A DNA stretch of 64,000 nt. It comes from Gigaspora margarita. Taxonomy: Eukaryota; Glomeromycota; Glomeromycetes; Diversisporales; Gigasporaceae. Of the stretch, positions 9,971 to 19,978 are shown piece by piece. The translations under genes and the position numbers were made by a program. The stretch covers positions 15,367 to 79,366 of the forward strand of contig WTPW01000090.1 in the NCBI GenBank assembly GCA_009809945.1, written 5' to 3'. The first letter of the stretch is position 1. The number at the start of each line of letters is the position of its first letter. The notes beneath the pieces were generated by a model that did not search any database, was not told where the DNA came from, and was given only the letters and a program-made list of their open reading frames with translations.

Positions 9971-10240
9971 GTTCCCCTAGATCGCCACCAAAATTTCACC
10001 GGCACGTGATTTTTGGCCAATAAAATAATGAGATCAGGTGTAACATAACATGATCAGAAAAATTCAAATAAACTTTCGTTTAGTGCACTAACAACAAGTT
10101 TTCCTTGAACGATTTTACTATAGGATCTCTAATTTTTAAACCTAAATAGACCCTAACCCTAACATAAACGAACTTTAAAAAAATTTGGTGGTGCGCCACA
10201 ATGATCACGTGCCGGTGAAATTTGGTGGCGAAGATGAAAA
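9971..10240. mobile_element. MITE with CACGTGAT-containing TIR, copy 1
   Basis: Inverted ends of about 28 bases begin CGCCACCAAAATTTCACC and run into GGCACGTGAT; the right end is the complement (ATCACGTGCC then GGTGAAATTTGGTGGCG). The inner part carries AACCCTAACCCTAACA-like text. A second copy lies at 17753-18049. No clean target duplication was seen. Confidence 0.6.
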
Positions 10241-10420
10241 AAACAAAAAAAAACGAAAAAGGAGAAAATACAAGAAACGAGTGTTTAAACCTGTCTTGGG
10301 GCACTAATTGAAAATGACGGGAATGAAATTTTACACATAAAAACTGATTGTTTATTACTATAGCTTCTAACCCCCTAACGTCCTAATCCTAAATTTTTAA
10401 TTTCACGAACTTTAGTTTAT
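10241..10420. repeat. Dispersed repeat segment (GAGTGTTTAAA...GGCACTAATT)
   Basis: The segment AGTGTTTAAACCTGTCTTGG then GGCACTAATTGAAAAT and AATGAAATTTTACACATA is shared with 52790-52900, and in part with the flanks of the element at 19001. The full length of this copy is not clear. Confidence 0.45.
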
Positions 10421-10669
10421 TTTTACGTTGAATTTCCTTTTTGAGTTTTTGTCACTATCTAATAAAATTCAATAATGGATTTTTTTTTCAGATAGGCAAT
10501 AATTTTATATAATTAAGTACAAATTTTTAAATAGATGTACAGCCCTAATGGATTGATAGTTTTGGATAGAACTTCGCAAAACTAGTCAAACAAAGCTATA
10601 GTCATTTCTTTTTCTTCTTGCCTTTTTTTTTTTTTTTAAGAAAAACACTGCACATTACAGTTTTTTCAT

Positions 10670-10673
<4 letters not shown>

Positions 10674-10739
<66 letters not shown>
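10674..10739. repeat. 66-base poly(A) homopolymer
   Basis: An uninterrupted run of A. It may be the tail of an old retroposed insertion, but no head or target duplication was found upstream. The reverse-frame poly-Phe ORF is an artefact of this run. Confidence 0.8.
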
Positions 10740-10740
<1 letters not shown>

Positions 10741-11288
10741 ATTAATAAATTTTATTATTATTATATAGAATTTTGATTGACATATGTAGTATACCGCACA
10801 TCCAAATGATTCGCAGGGAATTATCGGCACGGTTTCAATTTGAAAAAACATTATATTGTAAAACATGAAAAAAATAAAATTAATAGAGAGAAGAAATAAT
10901 TTTATGATCATGAATGTTTGTTGGATAAATTTGTAATAATAAAATATAAAAATGTATACTTTGATAAAAGAAAAAAAAAGTAATGCAAAATTTTTGTAGT
11001 AAGACGGATTTTTAGAGCTGAATCGCAAAATGGTGTAAATGATGTATCTTTGATCAAATTTTGCAGGTCACAGTTCACATGTTCAATCACTTGATTGTCA
11101 TTCAATTGTAAAATGATTCTCTTAATAAAATTCAAAGCAATAAAATATTTTTATAATTTATGATTTTCTTATATCCATATCCTTAAAATAACACCCGTAT
11201 TCTCAAGAACAACTGTACATCAGACAACATTCAGGTGATTGTATGTGTGCTGCGATTTGCAATTTTTGATCAAATACATTATTGCGAT
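10740..11288. other. AT-rich intergenic DNA
   Basis: Contains TTGATTGACATATGTAGTATA followed by GCACA near 10773, resembling 20527-20550, so it is at least partly repeat-derived. No gene is seen. Confidence 0.4.
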
Positions 11289-11297
11289 AATACCATT

Positions 11298-11855
11298 TAG
11301 GGTCCGTAATGGGCCGGGTCAAACCCGACCCGAACTTGGCCCAACCTGCAAATTTACCAGGTTTAGGCCCAGATTTTTAGGGCCGAAATCAATTTGGGCC
11401 AATACCGGGTTAGCTCATAAGTAACGGGCCGGGCTTAGACCGATTTAGCCCCCTTGTTAAACTATAGCTGATAGTAAATTTTAAAATCGGGCCGGGTTTG
11501 GGCTCAAATTTTCAAACCCGTAATAAATTTAACTCATACGGGGGAGGTCCCCAAAATTCCGGGTTGGGATATGCCGAAGTGCATCGGAATCATGGTCGGC
11601 TGGATCGGAATTGATCAATTTTGCCCCAAGATCATAAAAAATTTTACTAATAAATCATATCCATTCATTAAGTAAAAATGCTCACTGATAATTTTGCTAT
11701 AGAGCCTGCTAACAACTAGGGCAAAACGCCGGGCTAGATCCGACGCATCCAACCCGGAATATTGGAGATAGCCCTGTAAAATCAATAAATTTGGGCAAGT
11801 TTGGGTCGGACTTGGGCCTAGGAATACCGACCAGATCCGGCCCATTACAGTCCCT
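11298..11855. mobile_element. MITE with 9-base target duplication, host of a nested M9 copy
   Basis: Left end AGGGTCCGTAATGGGCCGG, right end the near complement CCGGCCCATTACAGTCCCT. The direct repeat AATACCATT flanks it at 11289-11297 and 11856-11864. The interior is rich in GGGCCGGG/CCCGACCCG. Removing the nested M9 copy leaves about 296 bases. The 9-base duplication suggests a Mutator-like element. No ORF of its own. Confidence 0.8.
11531..11783 (+). mobile_element. Mutator-like MITE (family M9), copy 2, nested
   Basis: Starts AACTCATACGGGGG and ends GCCCTGTAAAATC. It is flanked by the perfect 9-base direct repeat AATAAATTT (11522-11530, 11784-11792). It sits inside the 11298-11855 element, so it moved later. 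The body is closely similar to copies 1 and 3. Confidence 0.85.
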
Positions 11856-11959
11856 AATACCATTGATTACTGAATGTTAGATAATGATATATGATTGTGC
11901 CGGAAAATAAGTAGGATTTTTTAAATAGCGTTTTTATTAAGATTATTAATTGTCAGGCT

Positions 11960-12071
11960 TAGTGATTGTACCCGGGTAGAACTTGCAATTGTGTGACATA
12001 GTAATTTATCCGGATATCCGGGTAATTTAATAGTAACCGGGTAGAGGTTTTCCCAACGGGTACAATCTCTA
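11960..12071. mobile_element. 112-base hAT-like MITE
   Basis: Termini TAGTGATTGTACCCG and CGGGTACAATCTCTA are complementary apart from one base. The 8-base duplication GTCAGGCT flanks it (11952-11959, 12072-12079). The interior holds a CCGGATATCCGG palindrome. Confidence 0.8.
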
Positions 12072-12418
12072 GTCAGGCTGATGCTGAATTTTGGGGGTCT
12101 CGATTTGGAACATAAGTCCTGCTAATATTCACGTATACTCTTTAAATATCAAACTACCCTCAACCTCTACCCTACCTCTATAAGACTAAAACGAAAAAAA
12201 ACACCCCAAAAAAATTTTAAAATTTCATATCAAATTTGAAAGATTAATTTTATATGTTTGTGCACATTTGGGAAAAACTTCACACGGTCATATAATATAT
12301 TAGATTTGTCATATTATTGTGATGTTTGATAAATTGATACTCCTCGTAAGTAAAAAAAAAAAAATAAAAAATAAAATAACTATATACCATGATTTTTATC
12401 CTTTTTGGGCAAAATCAC

Positions 12419-12806
12419 CGATTTTTAGGATATTTCTGATTTCTTAAAAATCGGGTGATTGCTTTTTTTTGATCTGCAAACCGGAATAAATCAAATCGGA
12501 ATTTCAATAAAAACTTTGCGACAGGGTGAAACTTGCGATGGAAACCCTAACGTTTTGACGCAGATCACTACTAAAATAGTAACTTCCCTATCACTAACTA
12601 TGTAAATCTGCATCAAAACGTAAGTAACTAGGGTTTCATCATTATTGCATAACTTATTTCGGTTTGCTTAATATTATGAAATTTGCAAATCATTAAAAAA
12701 ACAAGAAATCTCTAGATGATTTCTTATTTTTTAAAACTAATCCGATATAACAATTTCACCCATATATTGTAATAGTTTTAAGGAATCAGAAATCACCTAG
12801 AAATCG
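12419..12806. mobile_element. MITE with CGATTTYTAGG termini, host of a nested element
   Basis: The left end CGATTTTTAGGATATTTCTG and the complement of CAGAAATCACCTAGAAATCG on the right form a TIR of about 28 bases. A second palindromic MITE lies in the middle. No target duplication was identified. Confidence 0.6.
12525..12655. mobile_element. Palindromic MITE (ACAGGGTGAAAC family), copy 1
   Basis: Arms read ACAGGGTGAAAC...GAAACCCTAACGTTTTGACG then CAGATC, and the complement AATCTGCATCAAAACGTAAG with GGGTTTCATC. The same architecture is better preserved at 53814-53972. Nested inside 12419-12806. Confidence 0.6.
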
Positions 12807-13458
12807 CATTAAGTTATATTTGTATATATTTGTAAATTATCCTTCATACCTTCATTATCTTTTTTCATATATTATAATTTTTCCATACGAGGTTTGAAAT
12901 ATTTAATCATTTGTGAAATTCATCATATATATATACTGTGTATGAGTCTATCAAGGAAAAACCTCGATCCTGGAAATAATAAAATATTATTTTCGAGATC
13001 GACAATATGATTATTATAAGATTTATTTATAAAAAGTTTCATCCTAAGTTAAAATTAGACATTGGTGTTAGGGTTAAAGTTAATGTCAGAAATGATTAAG
13101 TAATTTCCGATGTAAATTGATGTAACTGGTGTTTGGAATTTCTAAAAAAAAAACCAATTTACATAGCAATTTAAGAAATTAAACTACATTTTAATAATAT
13201 GTGTAACACTCTCGGTAATAAAATCTTATTATGGATAAGCCCAAAAAAACTGCCTAAATTAAATTAAAAAAAAAGAATGTATATACTGTTCATACATGCA
13301 TTCATTATGATAACGATACTATATTTAACTATAAAGAGATAATACAGTAATTAGTCACGATAATACTTGGCATTTTTTGGTAAATTAAAATATATATATA
13401 AGTAAAAGACCACTTAATTCAGTTCTTACCTTAGCATTCAAATATATTAAAAAAAAAA
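12807..13458. other. Upstream region of the glycosyltransferase-like gene
   Basis: AT-rich DNA with no recognised gene or clear repeat. It presumably contains the promoter of the gene that starts at 13459; a TATATATATAAGT stretch lies at about 13390-13402. Confidence 0.4.
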
Positions 13459-14760
13459 ATGATAGGACGAAGTGGAAGACATTCATTATTCATAGTTATT
13501 TGCGTGGTTTTGATTTTTTATTTTTTATGTATTTCTCTATCAAGTTTTTGGCGAAAAAATGAACTAGAAGGTAATCATAAATTATTAATAATCATCCTTC
13601 AATTAATGTATCCCTTTTGAAAATTTAAGTAAAATTCTCATTTGAAGAGGGGTACATTTCATAGAAAGTGTTATTGAGTTTTAAAATTTTGATACATATT
13701 TATAGTACGTACGTACGTCAAATTAATGTCTACGTCAGATTAAAATAATTATACCACCACTAATACCTACCAATACCGCTACCTAATATTTTAAAAAATT
13801 TGACTTACGTACGTACATACGATATTGATAACGCATTTGTGTGTAAATTTTTAACAAATTTTTTATTTAATAGATCGTAATCAAAATATAATAAGTTTCA
13901 AAAATCTTCCACCAAGTTCAAAAAACTCAAAAAACATTTCAAAAAATTCAAAAAACATTTCAAAAAGTTCAAAAAGTTCAAAAGGATACTCTTTTACCAT
14001 TGTTACAGCGGCTAGCTCTAATCATTGGTGTCAGTTAACATATTGGATAAATAACATACATAATATTATACAAGTTTTACCAAATTATATAAAGCCAAGA
14101 ATAATAATTTACGATTTGGGTTTAAATAAAAAACATAACATTATACTAGAAAAATCCAAAGAAAAATATCAAAACCTTTATGAACTTCGAAAGTTTAAAT
14201 TTTCAAAATATCCAAACTTTTGGAATCTTGATAAACATACAAGAGGTGATTTTGGTTGGAAAGTTGGAATTATTAAAGAAATGTCTATTGAATTTCCTGG
14301 TTATTTAATTTGGTCAGATACCGGAACTTTTATTGGTCAAAAAGCTTTAGAAAATCTTCCTAATATTCTTAAAAAATATAATGGTTTTATTTCACCAAGA
14401 TCTCCTGGTAACATGGGAGAATGGACTCATCCTGGTGTTTACAAATATTTTAATGATGATGGTAGTAAATATGAAAATAATACTAACTGTAATGGTGGTC
14501 TTTCGTTTTTTGATACAAAAAAAACTCAATATTTAATTGATGCTTGGTATAAATGTGCTCTTAAAAAAGAATGTATAGCTCCACCGGGGAGTAATTTTAC
14601 CAATCACCGACAAGATCAAGCTATATTGACTTATCTTGTTACAATTGATCATAGAAAATGTGATGAAAGGCTAAAAGATTTGGCAAGAGTTCATAAATTT
14701 GATTACAACTGTAGGAGTGATAACGAAATTAACAAATATATTAGTGATAATAATTTATAA
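13459..14760 (+). CDS. Type II membrane glycosyltransferase-like protein (DUF1647-like)
   Basis: Two exons (13459-13570 and 13874-14760, intron 303 bases, GT-AG, in phase) encode 332 residues. Residues about 9-32 are one hydrophobic segment after a short basic N-terminus, the pattern of a type II Golgi protein. Residues about 50-75 are a Ser/Lys/Asn-rich stem (SKNSKNISK-type repeats). The lumenal domain begins YSFTIVTAASSNHWCQL, continues with RIIIYDLGLN, then FGWKVGIIKE, IWSDTGTFIG, NCNGGLSFFDTKK and a late NHRQDQAIL. The TAASSNH...YDLGL pair resembles the DUF1647 group; SDTG and RxDQA look like donor-site motifs of nucleotide-sugar transferases. The exact sugar and acceptor are unknown. The frame is intact. 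The intron carries GTAC runs. A 36-base tandem repeat begins inside the stop codon. Confidence 0.8.
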
Positions 14761-14866
14761 CGATAGATGTAGTCATAGATTCACTATAATTTATAGCGAT
14801 AGATGTAGTAATAGATTCACTATAATTTATAACGATAGATGTAGTCATAAATTCACTATATATCAT
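14759..14866. repeat. 36-base tandem repeat, three units
   Basis: Units of the type AACGATAGATGTAGT(C/A)ATA(G/A)ATTCACTATAATTTAT start at 14759, 14795 and 14831 with few differences. The first unit begins with the last two bases of the TAA stop codon. An overlapping frame reads through as a 12-residue repeat but is not a credible gene. Confidence 0.8.
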
Positions 14867-15285
14867 AGAAAAAATAAATGTAATTTCATTATTCCATCGT
14901 TAAAAAGACAAATTAGTAGGCTTATTCTACATATAATAAAAAATTATTACTGTTACAGAAAGAATTACTATTATCGTTAAAATCCAATAACGAGTTGGCA
15001 AAGACGGAAAATCTACGGACACGTACATATCACGTTGGGTTTCACACGGATTAATCAATCCAAACTATGTCAGCAACATTGATAAATAAATTTATTATGA
15101 TCAGATTTTTATCAAAGAAATTAAAATAATTAAGCGAATATAATTTTACTATTATCTATTATAAAGAAAAAGTGCAAGATTCTAAAAGTATCACACAAAT
15201 ATTGCATTTATTATTCCAATTTTTTTTAATTGAAAACTGTTCGTCAGAACTGTTCCAAAGTGGCTTGTTCTATTACGCAGATATT

Positions 15286-15692
15286 ACTAAGGCCAGACCA
15301 AGTTGATTATGTATATTACATTACTCCCCTCTCCCCTCCAGGCAGGGTTGGCAATGGAGCCAATGGAGCTCAGTGGATGTACGAACGGAGCTCAAAAAAC
15401 TAGTATCCATTGGCTCCATTCAGAGCTCCATTGGCTCCATTCGCAACTCCATTGGGCTCCATTGAGCTCCATTGCCAACCCTGCCTCCAGGAGGGGGGGG
15501 GGGTGGTGGTTCACATAGTAAAATTTTAAAAAAATTCGTTTTTCAAAAAAAAATTTTTCCGATTTGTTCCGTGACTATATAAAAATTTTCTGAAATATTC
15601 TGTAGTCCTATGTATATCTATCTAAATTTTTTTTACTATGAGGGGGGGGGGGGGGGGATAATGTAAAACACATAATCAACTTGGTCTGACCT
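15286..15692. mobile_element. TIR element inside the foldback loop
   Basis: Ends TAAGGCCAGACCAAGTTGAT and ATCAACTTGGTCTGACCTA are complementary over about 30 bases. ATTAC occurs directly at both flanks, a possible 5-base duplication. A 16-base G run is at 15642-15657. A hAT-like MITE lies within it. Confidence 0.65.
15343..15483. mobile_element. 141-base hAT-like MITE, third nesting level
   Basis: Termini CAGGGTTGGCAATGGAGC and GCTCCATTGCCAACCCTG are perfectly complementary. The 8-base repeat CCTCCAGG flanks it (15335-15342 and 15484-15491). The interior is a set of GGAGCTC/TTGGCTCC variants. The short frame across it is not a gene. Confidence 0.85.
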
Positions 15693-16209
15693 AATTACAA
15701 TTTACCCCAATCTATCGAATATTATTAAACTCATATGAAAATCGATATTTTAGATATTTTAAAATGTATCAACTTATTATCTAGACGTTAAACTGCCTGG
15801 AAATTTTCAATAATTATTTATATAATGCCAAAGAATAAGGCTATGTTTTATTATTTTTTCTATCAATATGTGGGTTCTAAGCATTCGTCTTATAGAATAT
15901 TTTAAAATTCATTAATTTGGACGAAAAAATTATCTTAAACATATAATTGAAATTTAATTAGAACTTTAGTGATAAATCAAACATGGCCACTTTGAAACTG
16001 TCCTGACGAACAGTTTTCAATTAAAAAAAATTGGAAACATAAGTACAATATTGTGTGATACTTTTAAAAACTTGCAGTTTTCTTTATAATAGATTAATAA
16101 TAAAATTACATTCGATTAATTATTTAATTTCTTTGATAAAAATCTGATCATAATAAATTGCTGACATAGTTTTGATTAATTAATCCGTGTGACACAGCTG
16201 TGGTAACTC

Positions 16210-16328
16210 TCCCACAAAAAATTTTACCCCTCCCGTGACTTTTATCCAATGCAACCCCTTAGGGTTAGGGTGAGATTAGGGTGAAGTCACGTTAGGGGGT
16301 AAACTCATTTATTAAAGTTTTTGTGGGA
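16210..16328. mobile_element. 119-base MITE with TCCCACAAAAA ends
   Basis: Ends TCCCACAAAAAATTTTACCC and the complement of TTTTTGTGGGA, with inner CCCGTGAC/GTCACGTTAGGGGG. The whole element is close to palindromic. No target duplication is clear. Confidence 0.55.
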
Positions 16329-16423
16329 AATCTATGGGCATTGTGTGACACCCCAATATCACGTGATGATTCATCTTACGGACACCAGGATTTTGGCTAA
16401 ATATCTATCGATATAGTATGCCC

Positions 16424-17116
16424 TAGAGGTCCGAACCGGATGCTCCGGGTCACCCGTGTGAATTGAATCGGGTGACCCGGATGAAAACGGGTTTTATATA
16501 TGTTATGCGTCATTTATTAATTCCTGTCAGTTCGGAATCATTTTATGAATTTTCATCGATCAACAAATGATTGTCACTTATTGATAAAACGAAAATGAAA
16601 AGAAAAAACAAGTATATTTATTATTAACTGTTTATTCTTTCGTTTAGAATAGTAATCACGATAATATAATTCATGAATATCTTCAACAAATACTAGAAAT
16701 TTGACAAGTTGCTGTTTTAAAAGTTAAAAATCAGTAATCTATCTGTAAGATTGTAGAGATAAAGCAAAATTAAATGAAATCATGTACTCAAACTTTGTGA
16801 ATTTGCAAAAATATCCATATCTAATATCAATAAGGTGAAAACAACAAAATAATTACCCTGTGAAGGTATTCGTTTTTGTTAAGGCAAATGTTAATAAATC
16901 ATATACTCTCAGTCAATCTTCAAAGTAAAGTTTCTAGTCAAATATCAATAAAATAGGCTTTGCTATAAAATGAAGCGACATAATTTAATATACTGAACGA
17001 ATTATTCAAAATGAATTAACATACCAACCGATTTGACCCGGGTTTCAACTCAGTGATCCAGGTCACCCGTTTTGACTCGGATGACCCGGTTTACTATAAC
17101 CCGGTTCGGAACTCTA
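16424..17116. mobile_element. TIR element with TAGAGKTCCGAACCGG ends
   Basis: Ends TAGAGGTCCGAACCGG and CCGGTTCGGAACTCTA differ by one base. Inside each end lie GGGTCACCCG/CGGATGACCCGG blocks. About 690 bases with no ORF. No convincing target duplication. Confidence 0.6.
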
Positions 17117-17151
17117 GAGAACTCTGGGATGTCCGTAGATCTTCCCAAGCA

Positions 17152-17371
17152 TCGCCATAAAAATTTTACTGTCACGGGATAGTAAAATTTTTTGTAAGTT
17201 TATTTAGATTAGGGTTAGGGCTAAGGTTAGGATTAATTTTTAAAAGTCCTAATGCTCAAGGAAACCTTTGCAGAAGGTGGTTTCTTAAGCATAGTTTTCA
17301 TAGTTTTTGGTAATCTTCCTGATCGTGTTCGTTACACCAAAACATGCTTAGTTATTGGCCAATTTACCGAA
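17152..17371. mobile_element. Decayed relative of the CACGTGAT-TIR MITE
   Basis: Starts TCGCCATAAAAATTTTACTG in the manner of TCGCCACCAAAATTTCACCG. Its interior shares AACCTTTGCAGAAGGTGGTTTCTTA with the complement of the copy that follows. It is directly followed by the insertion site of the next element. Confidence 0.4.
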
Positions 17372-17379
17372 CTACCCAC

Positions 17380-17745
17380 CAGGGACACGGAAAAATATTG
17401 ATTTATATAGATCAATATAAATCGATATTTTTAGACCAAATCATAGGGAAATCGATATTTTTACAATTTTTTATGCAGTGTAACCACACCACTTCGGGAG
17501 AAATTAAAAGTATGATTTGGGCCGGGCAATATGAATTTGGCCAACCTAAATTTTCGGCAGGTTTCGGAAATGTAGACAATCAACTAACAAATTTTCCGTT
17601 AACTTCTGAACTTAGATACTGATCACGTTATTAAATGTTACACCAAATCTTAAATTCTTATTGGTCAATCATGGGCATATCGATATTTTTGACTATATCG
17701 ATAGATATTTTTGCCAAATCAAATCGATATTTTTCCGTGTCCCTG
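17380..17745. mobile_element. 366-base hAT-like MITE with ATCGATATTTTT subrepeats
   Basis: Termini CAGGGACACGGAAAAATA and TATTTTTCCGTGTCCCTG are perfectly complementary. The perfect 8-base repeat CTACCCAC flanks it (17372-17379 and 17746-17753). Near both ends ATCGATATTTTT is iterated (five times in all). The 92-codon frame through it has no family signature and is not a gene. Confidence 0.9.
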
Positions 17746-17752
17746 CTACCCA

Positions 17753-18049
17753 CCAAACTTCACCGGCACGTGATTTTTGGACAATAAAATAATGAGATCA
17801 GGTGTAACGTAACAGACAAATTCAAAACAAACGTTCGTTTTGTCAAAAATCGTTTGTTTTTCTAAAAGTTGCATAAGAAACCACCTTTAGTGCTCTAACA
17901 AAACGTTTTCCTTGAGCGATTTTACTATAGGGCCTCTAACTTTTAATCCTAACATAAACCCTAACCCTAACATAAACGAACTTTAAAAATTTTGTTGGTG
18001 CGCTACATTAATCACGTGCAGGTGCAAATTTGGTGGCGATCTAGGGAAC
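17753..18049. mobile_element. CACGTGAT-TIR MITE, copy 2
   Basis: Left ACCAAACTTCACCGGCACGT and right ATCACGTGCAGGTGCAAATT then TGGTGGCGATCTAGGG correspond to the ends of 9971-10240, and the interiors align (ATAAAATAATGAGATCAGG, GATTTTACTATAGG). It is interrupted at both edges by hAT-like insertions. Confidence 0.6.
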
Positions 18050-18443
18050 CAGGACGGTGATTTTCTGCGGCAACTAACCCAAATTCTGCGGTTATTTACT
18101 CCTAATTTCTGCAATAATTCTGCAATAATAAATTTATATTTATGCAAACAAATTTCAAATTCTGTGAATTCTGCACAAAAAATCTTCTATTTCTGCACAA
18201 AAAAAACCAATTGCTAATGTACTGAAACTTCCCGACAAACCACGATCGTGTTTTGTGTTAACCGATTACTATCCTTCCGAGATTTCCGTTAAAACTTACA
18301 AATAAATAAGCAATTTGATTGGTCCGAATCAAATTATAGTCTAAATTCCGCGTCTATTGACGACAAAATCCGATTTCTGCAAAATACTCCTGAATCCATG
18401 AATTCTGCGGCATTCTGCATTTTGCAGAAAATCATCGTCCCTG
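18050..18443. mobile_element. 394-base hAT-like MITE with TGATTTTCTGC ends
   Basis: Ends CAGGACGGTGATTTTCTGC and GCAGAAAATCATCGTCCCTG are complementary apart from small differences. Flanks CTAGGGAAC (left) and CTAAGGGAAG (right) look like a decayed 8-base duplication. TTCTGC words are scattered through the interior. Confidence 0.7.
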
Positions 18444-18569
18444 CTAAGGGAAGATGATTTCTTCGCTTTGCTCGCGTGTCGGGCTGATCCGGGATTGGGT
18501 AATGGGCGGGTGGGGTAAAATTAAAATCATTAAAGTCACGTAAGCACGTGTATACGTGCATGTAGAGTA

Positions 18570-18872
18570 GGGTGTCCAGAATTATGCGATGCGATTGGGT
18601 AAATTATGCGATTTCACCAAGGTCAATTATGCGAATGGATGCGAATTATGCATTTTCTTAATTAGAATTTGTCAATTATGCCAACTTTTCGGAATATTTC
18701 GAACTTTTTTGCGGAAGTTTTCGGAATTCACACTTTATCTAAACACATTCTTCCACCAATCAAATCGCACTCACGTGTCTTTATGCTTTTTTTCCTTAAT
18801 TATGCGAAGCATATGCGATGCGAAAAAATAGTAAATTATGCGCATAATTTCATCGCATAATCCTGGACACCC
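18570..18872. mobile_element. 303-base TA-target MITE with ATTATGCGATG ends
   Basis: Ends GGGTGTCCAGAATTATGCG and CGCATAATCCTGGACACCC are complementary, each flanked by TA. AATTATGCGA words recur throughout. Tc1/mariner-type by target. The overlapping frames in three registers are products of the repeat. Confidence 0.75.
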
Positions 18873-19000
18873 TAATCTAGATCTAGGGTAGTTAGATAGA
18901 AGGAGGTGAATCACGTGATTCTCATCCAATCGGATTGTAGAAAATTTAAAGTAAAAAAAAAGCAAAAAACGTAAAAAGTAGAAGAAACGGCAGTCTAAAC

Positions 19001-19771
19001 AGCATAGCGGGCTTTCATTGTGATTGGATGATCTACACGAATGTTTTACATATTGGCATTAAAAAAATGGATACGAATTGGCAAAACTCGATACCGATAG
19101 AGCACCTTCCAATCTATAAACTGTCAAATTCGGGTAATCCCAAAGTAATTCGGAAGCTAGATGAGAGGTACCTATAGGCGCAATAAATCAATAAACTCTG
19201 AATTTAAGCCGGTTTATTTGTGAAAGCTTATTCTTCGCAAACCCAACTAACAAAAAAAAAAGAGAGACTATAATGTAGGCTAATACGAGATAATATGAAG
19301 TTGAGAGTCATATAGTTTGAGTCGTGAGAACGGTTAAAGCGAAGTGATGGCACTGTAACTGTATAACGATTATTCAAATAAAATTAAAGATCAGTTTATA
19401 TTAGAGCAAGCATTAAAAGTTGGTTCCGATTATTATTATTGTTATTATTTTACTAGCATTTATAATAGGTTAAATATTTATTGTATTTTTTGATTTGTTT
19501 CTTTTAGTATGTTAGGATTTTTTAATAAAATTTTGTTTGTCAGAATTTTGTTTGCGATAAGATTATAGATTTAGGCTTGGAAGTTATTGATATTTTACGG
19601 TAATGGCTTCTGCTAGCATTAGTTTAGTCACGGAAATAATTATTTTTATAAACTTAGTTTTTTTTTATTCATAACGATTTCAAGTTTAAATTTTCGACTA
19701 TTTTCGATCAACCAATAAAATATCGGGATGATCTACAAATATTAGCCAATCACAATGAAAGCCCGCTATGC
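19001..19771. mobile_element. 771-base TIR element with 10-base target duplication
   Basis: GCATAGCGGGCTTTCATTGT (continuing GATTGG) at the left is the exact complement of the right end. CAGTCTAAAC flanks it at 18991-19000 and 19772-19781. A 9-10 base duplication fits a Mutator-like element. No transposase frame, so non-autonomous. It interrupts an older repeat related to 10241-10420. Confidence 0.85.
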
Positions 19772-19978
19772 CAGTCTAAACCTATTTTGGGGCATTAATG
19801 AAAAATATATGAATTTTGTTAGATAAAACACCTAATATAACCTATCATTGTTCATGTGATATGATCATGTAATTTTTTTGCCTTGATATTTCTGCCTAAA
19901 ATGACATCATCATTTATGCAAAATGTCACGACCAAAAAATTTCACATGCTAATATAATATAAACAGTAACATCAATAT

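Larger units (their letters stand above)
15042..16192. mobile_element. Foldback element with about 210-220-base arms, multiply invaded
   Basis: The left arm 15042-15264 is the imperfect reverse complement of 15986-16192. Shared words include TCACACGGATTAATCAATC, ACTATGTCAGCA, TTATTATGATCAGATT and GAAAACTGTTCGTCAG. The loop contains another TIR element (15286-15692), which itself contains a third. No ORF. Very close outer flanks also carry inverted text with TACGGACA. Confidence 0.75.

Noticed and set aside
10140-10170. Telomere repeat traces (AACCCTAACCC) here and at 16260, 17215, 17960, 44955
   Set aside because: Only one to two units each, always inside MITE bodies; better read as element sequence than interstitial telomere.
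10672-11028. 118-codon reverse frame
   Set aside because: It is made by the 66-base poly(A) run and AT-rich flank.
14699-14980. 93-codon frame with a 12-residue repeat overlapping the glycosyltransferase-like gene
   Set aside because: It is simply the 36-base tandem repeat read in another frame.
15000-17152. A single 2.1-kb element with TACGGACA inverted ends
   Set aside because: The inverted match (GGAAAATCTACGGACA against TGTCCGTAGATCTTCC) is short, and several independent elements lie between; kept only as a possibility.
17344-17622. 92-codon forward frame
   Set aside because: It crosses the boundary of a hAT-like MITE and its target duplication, with no family signature.
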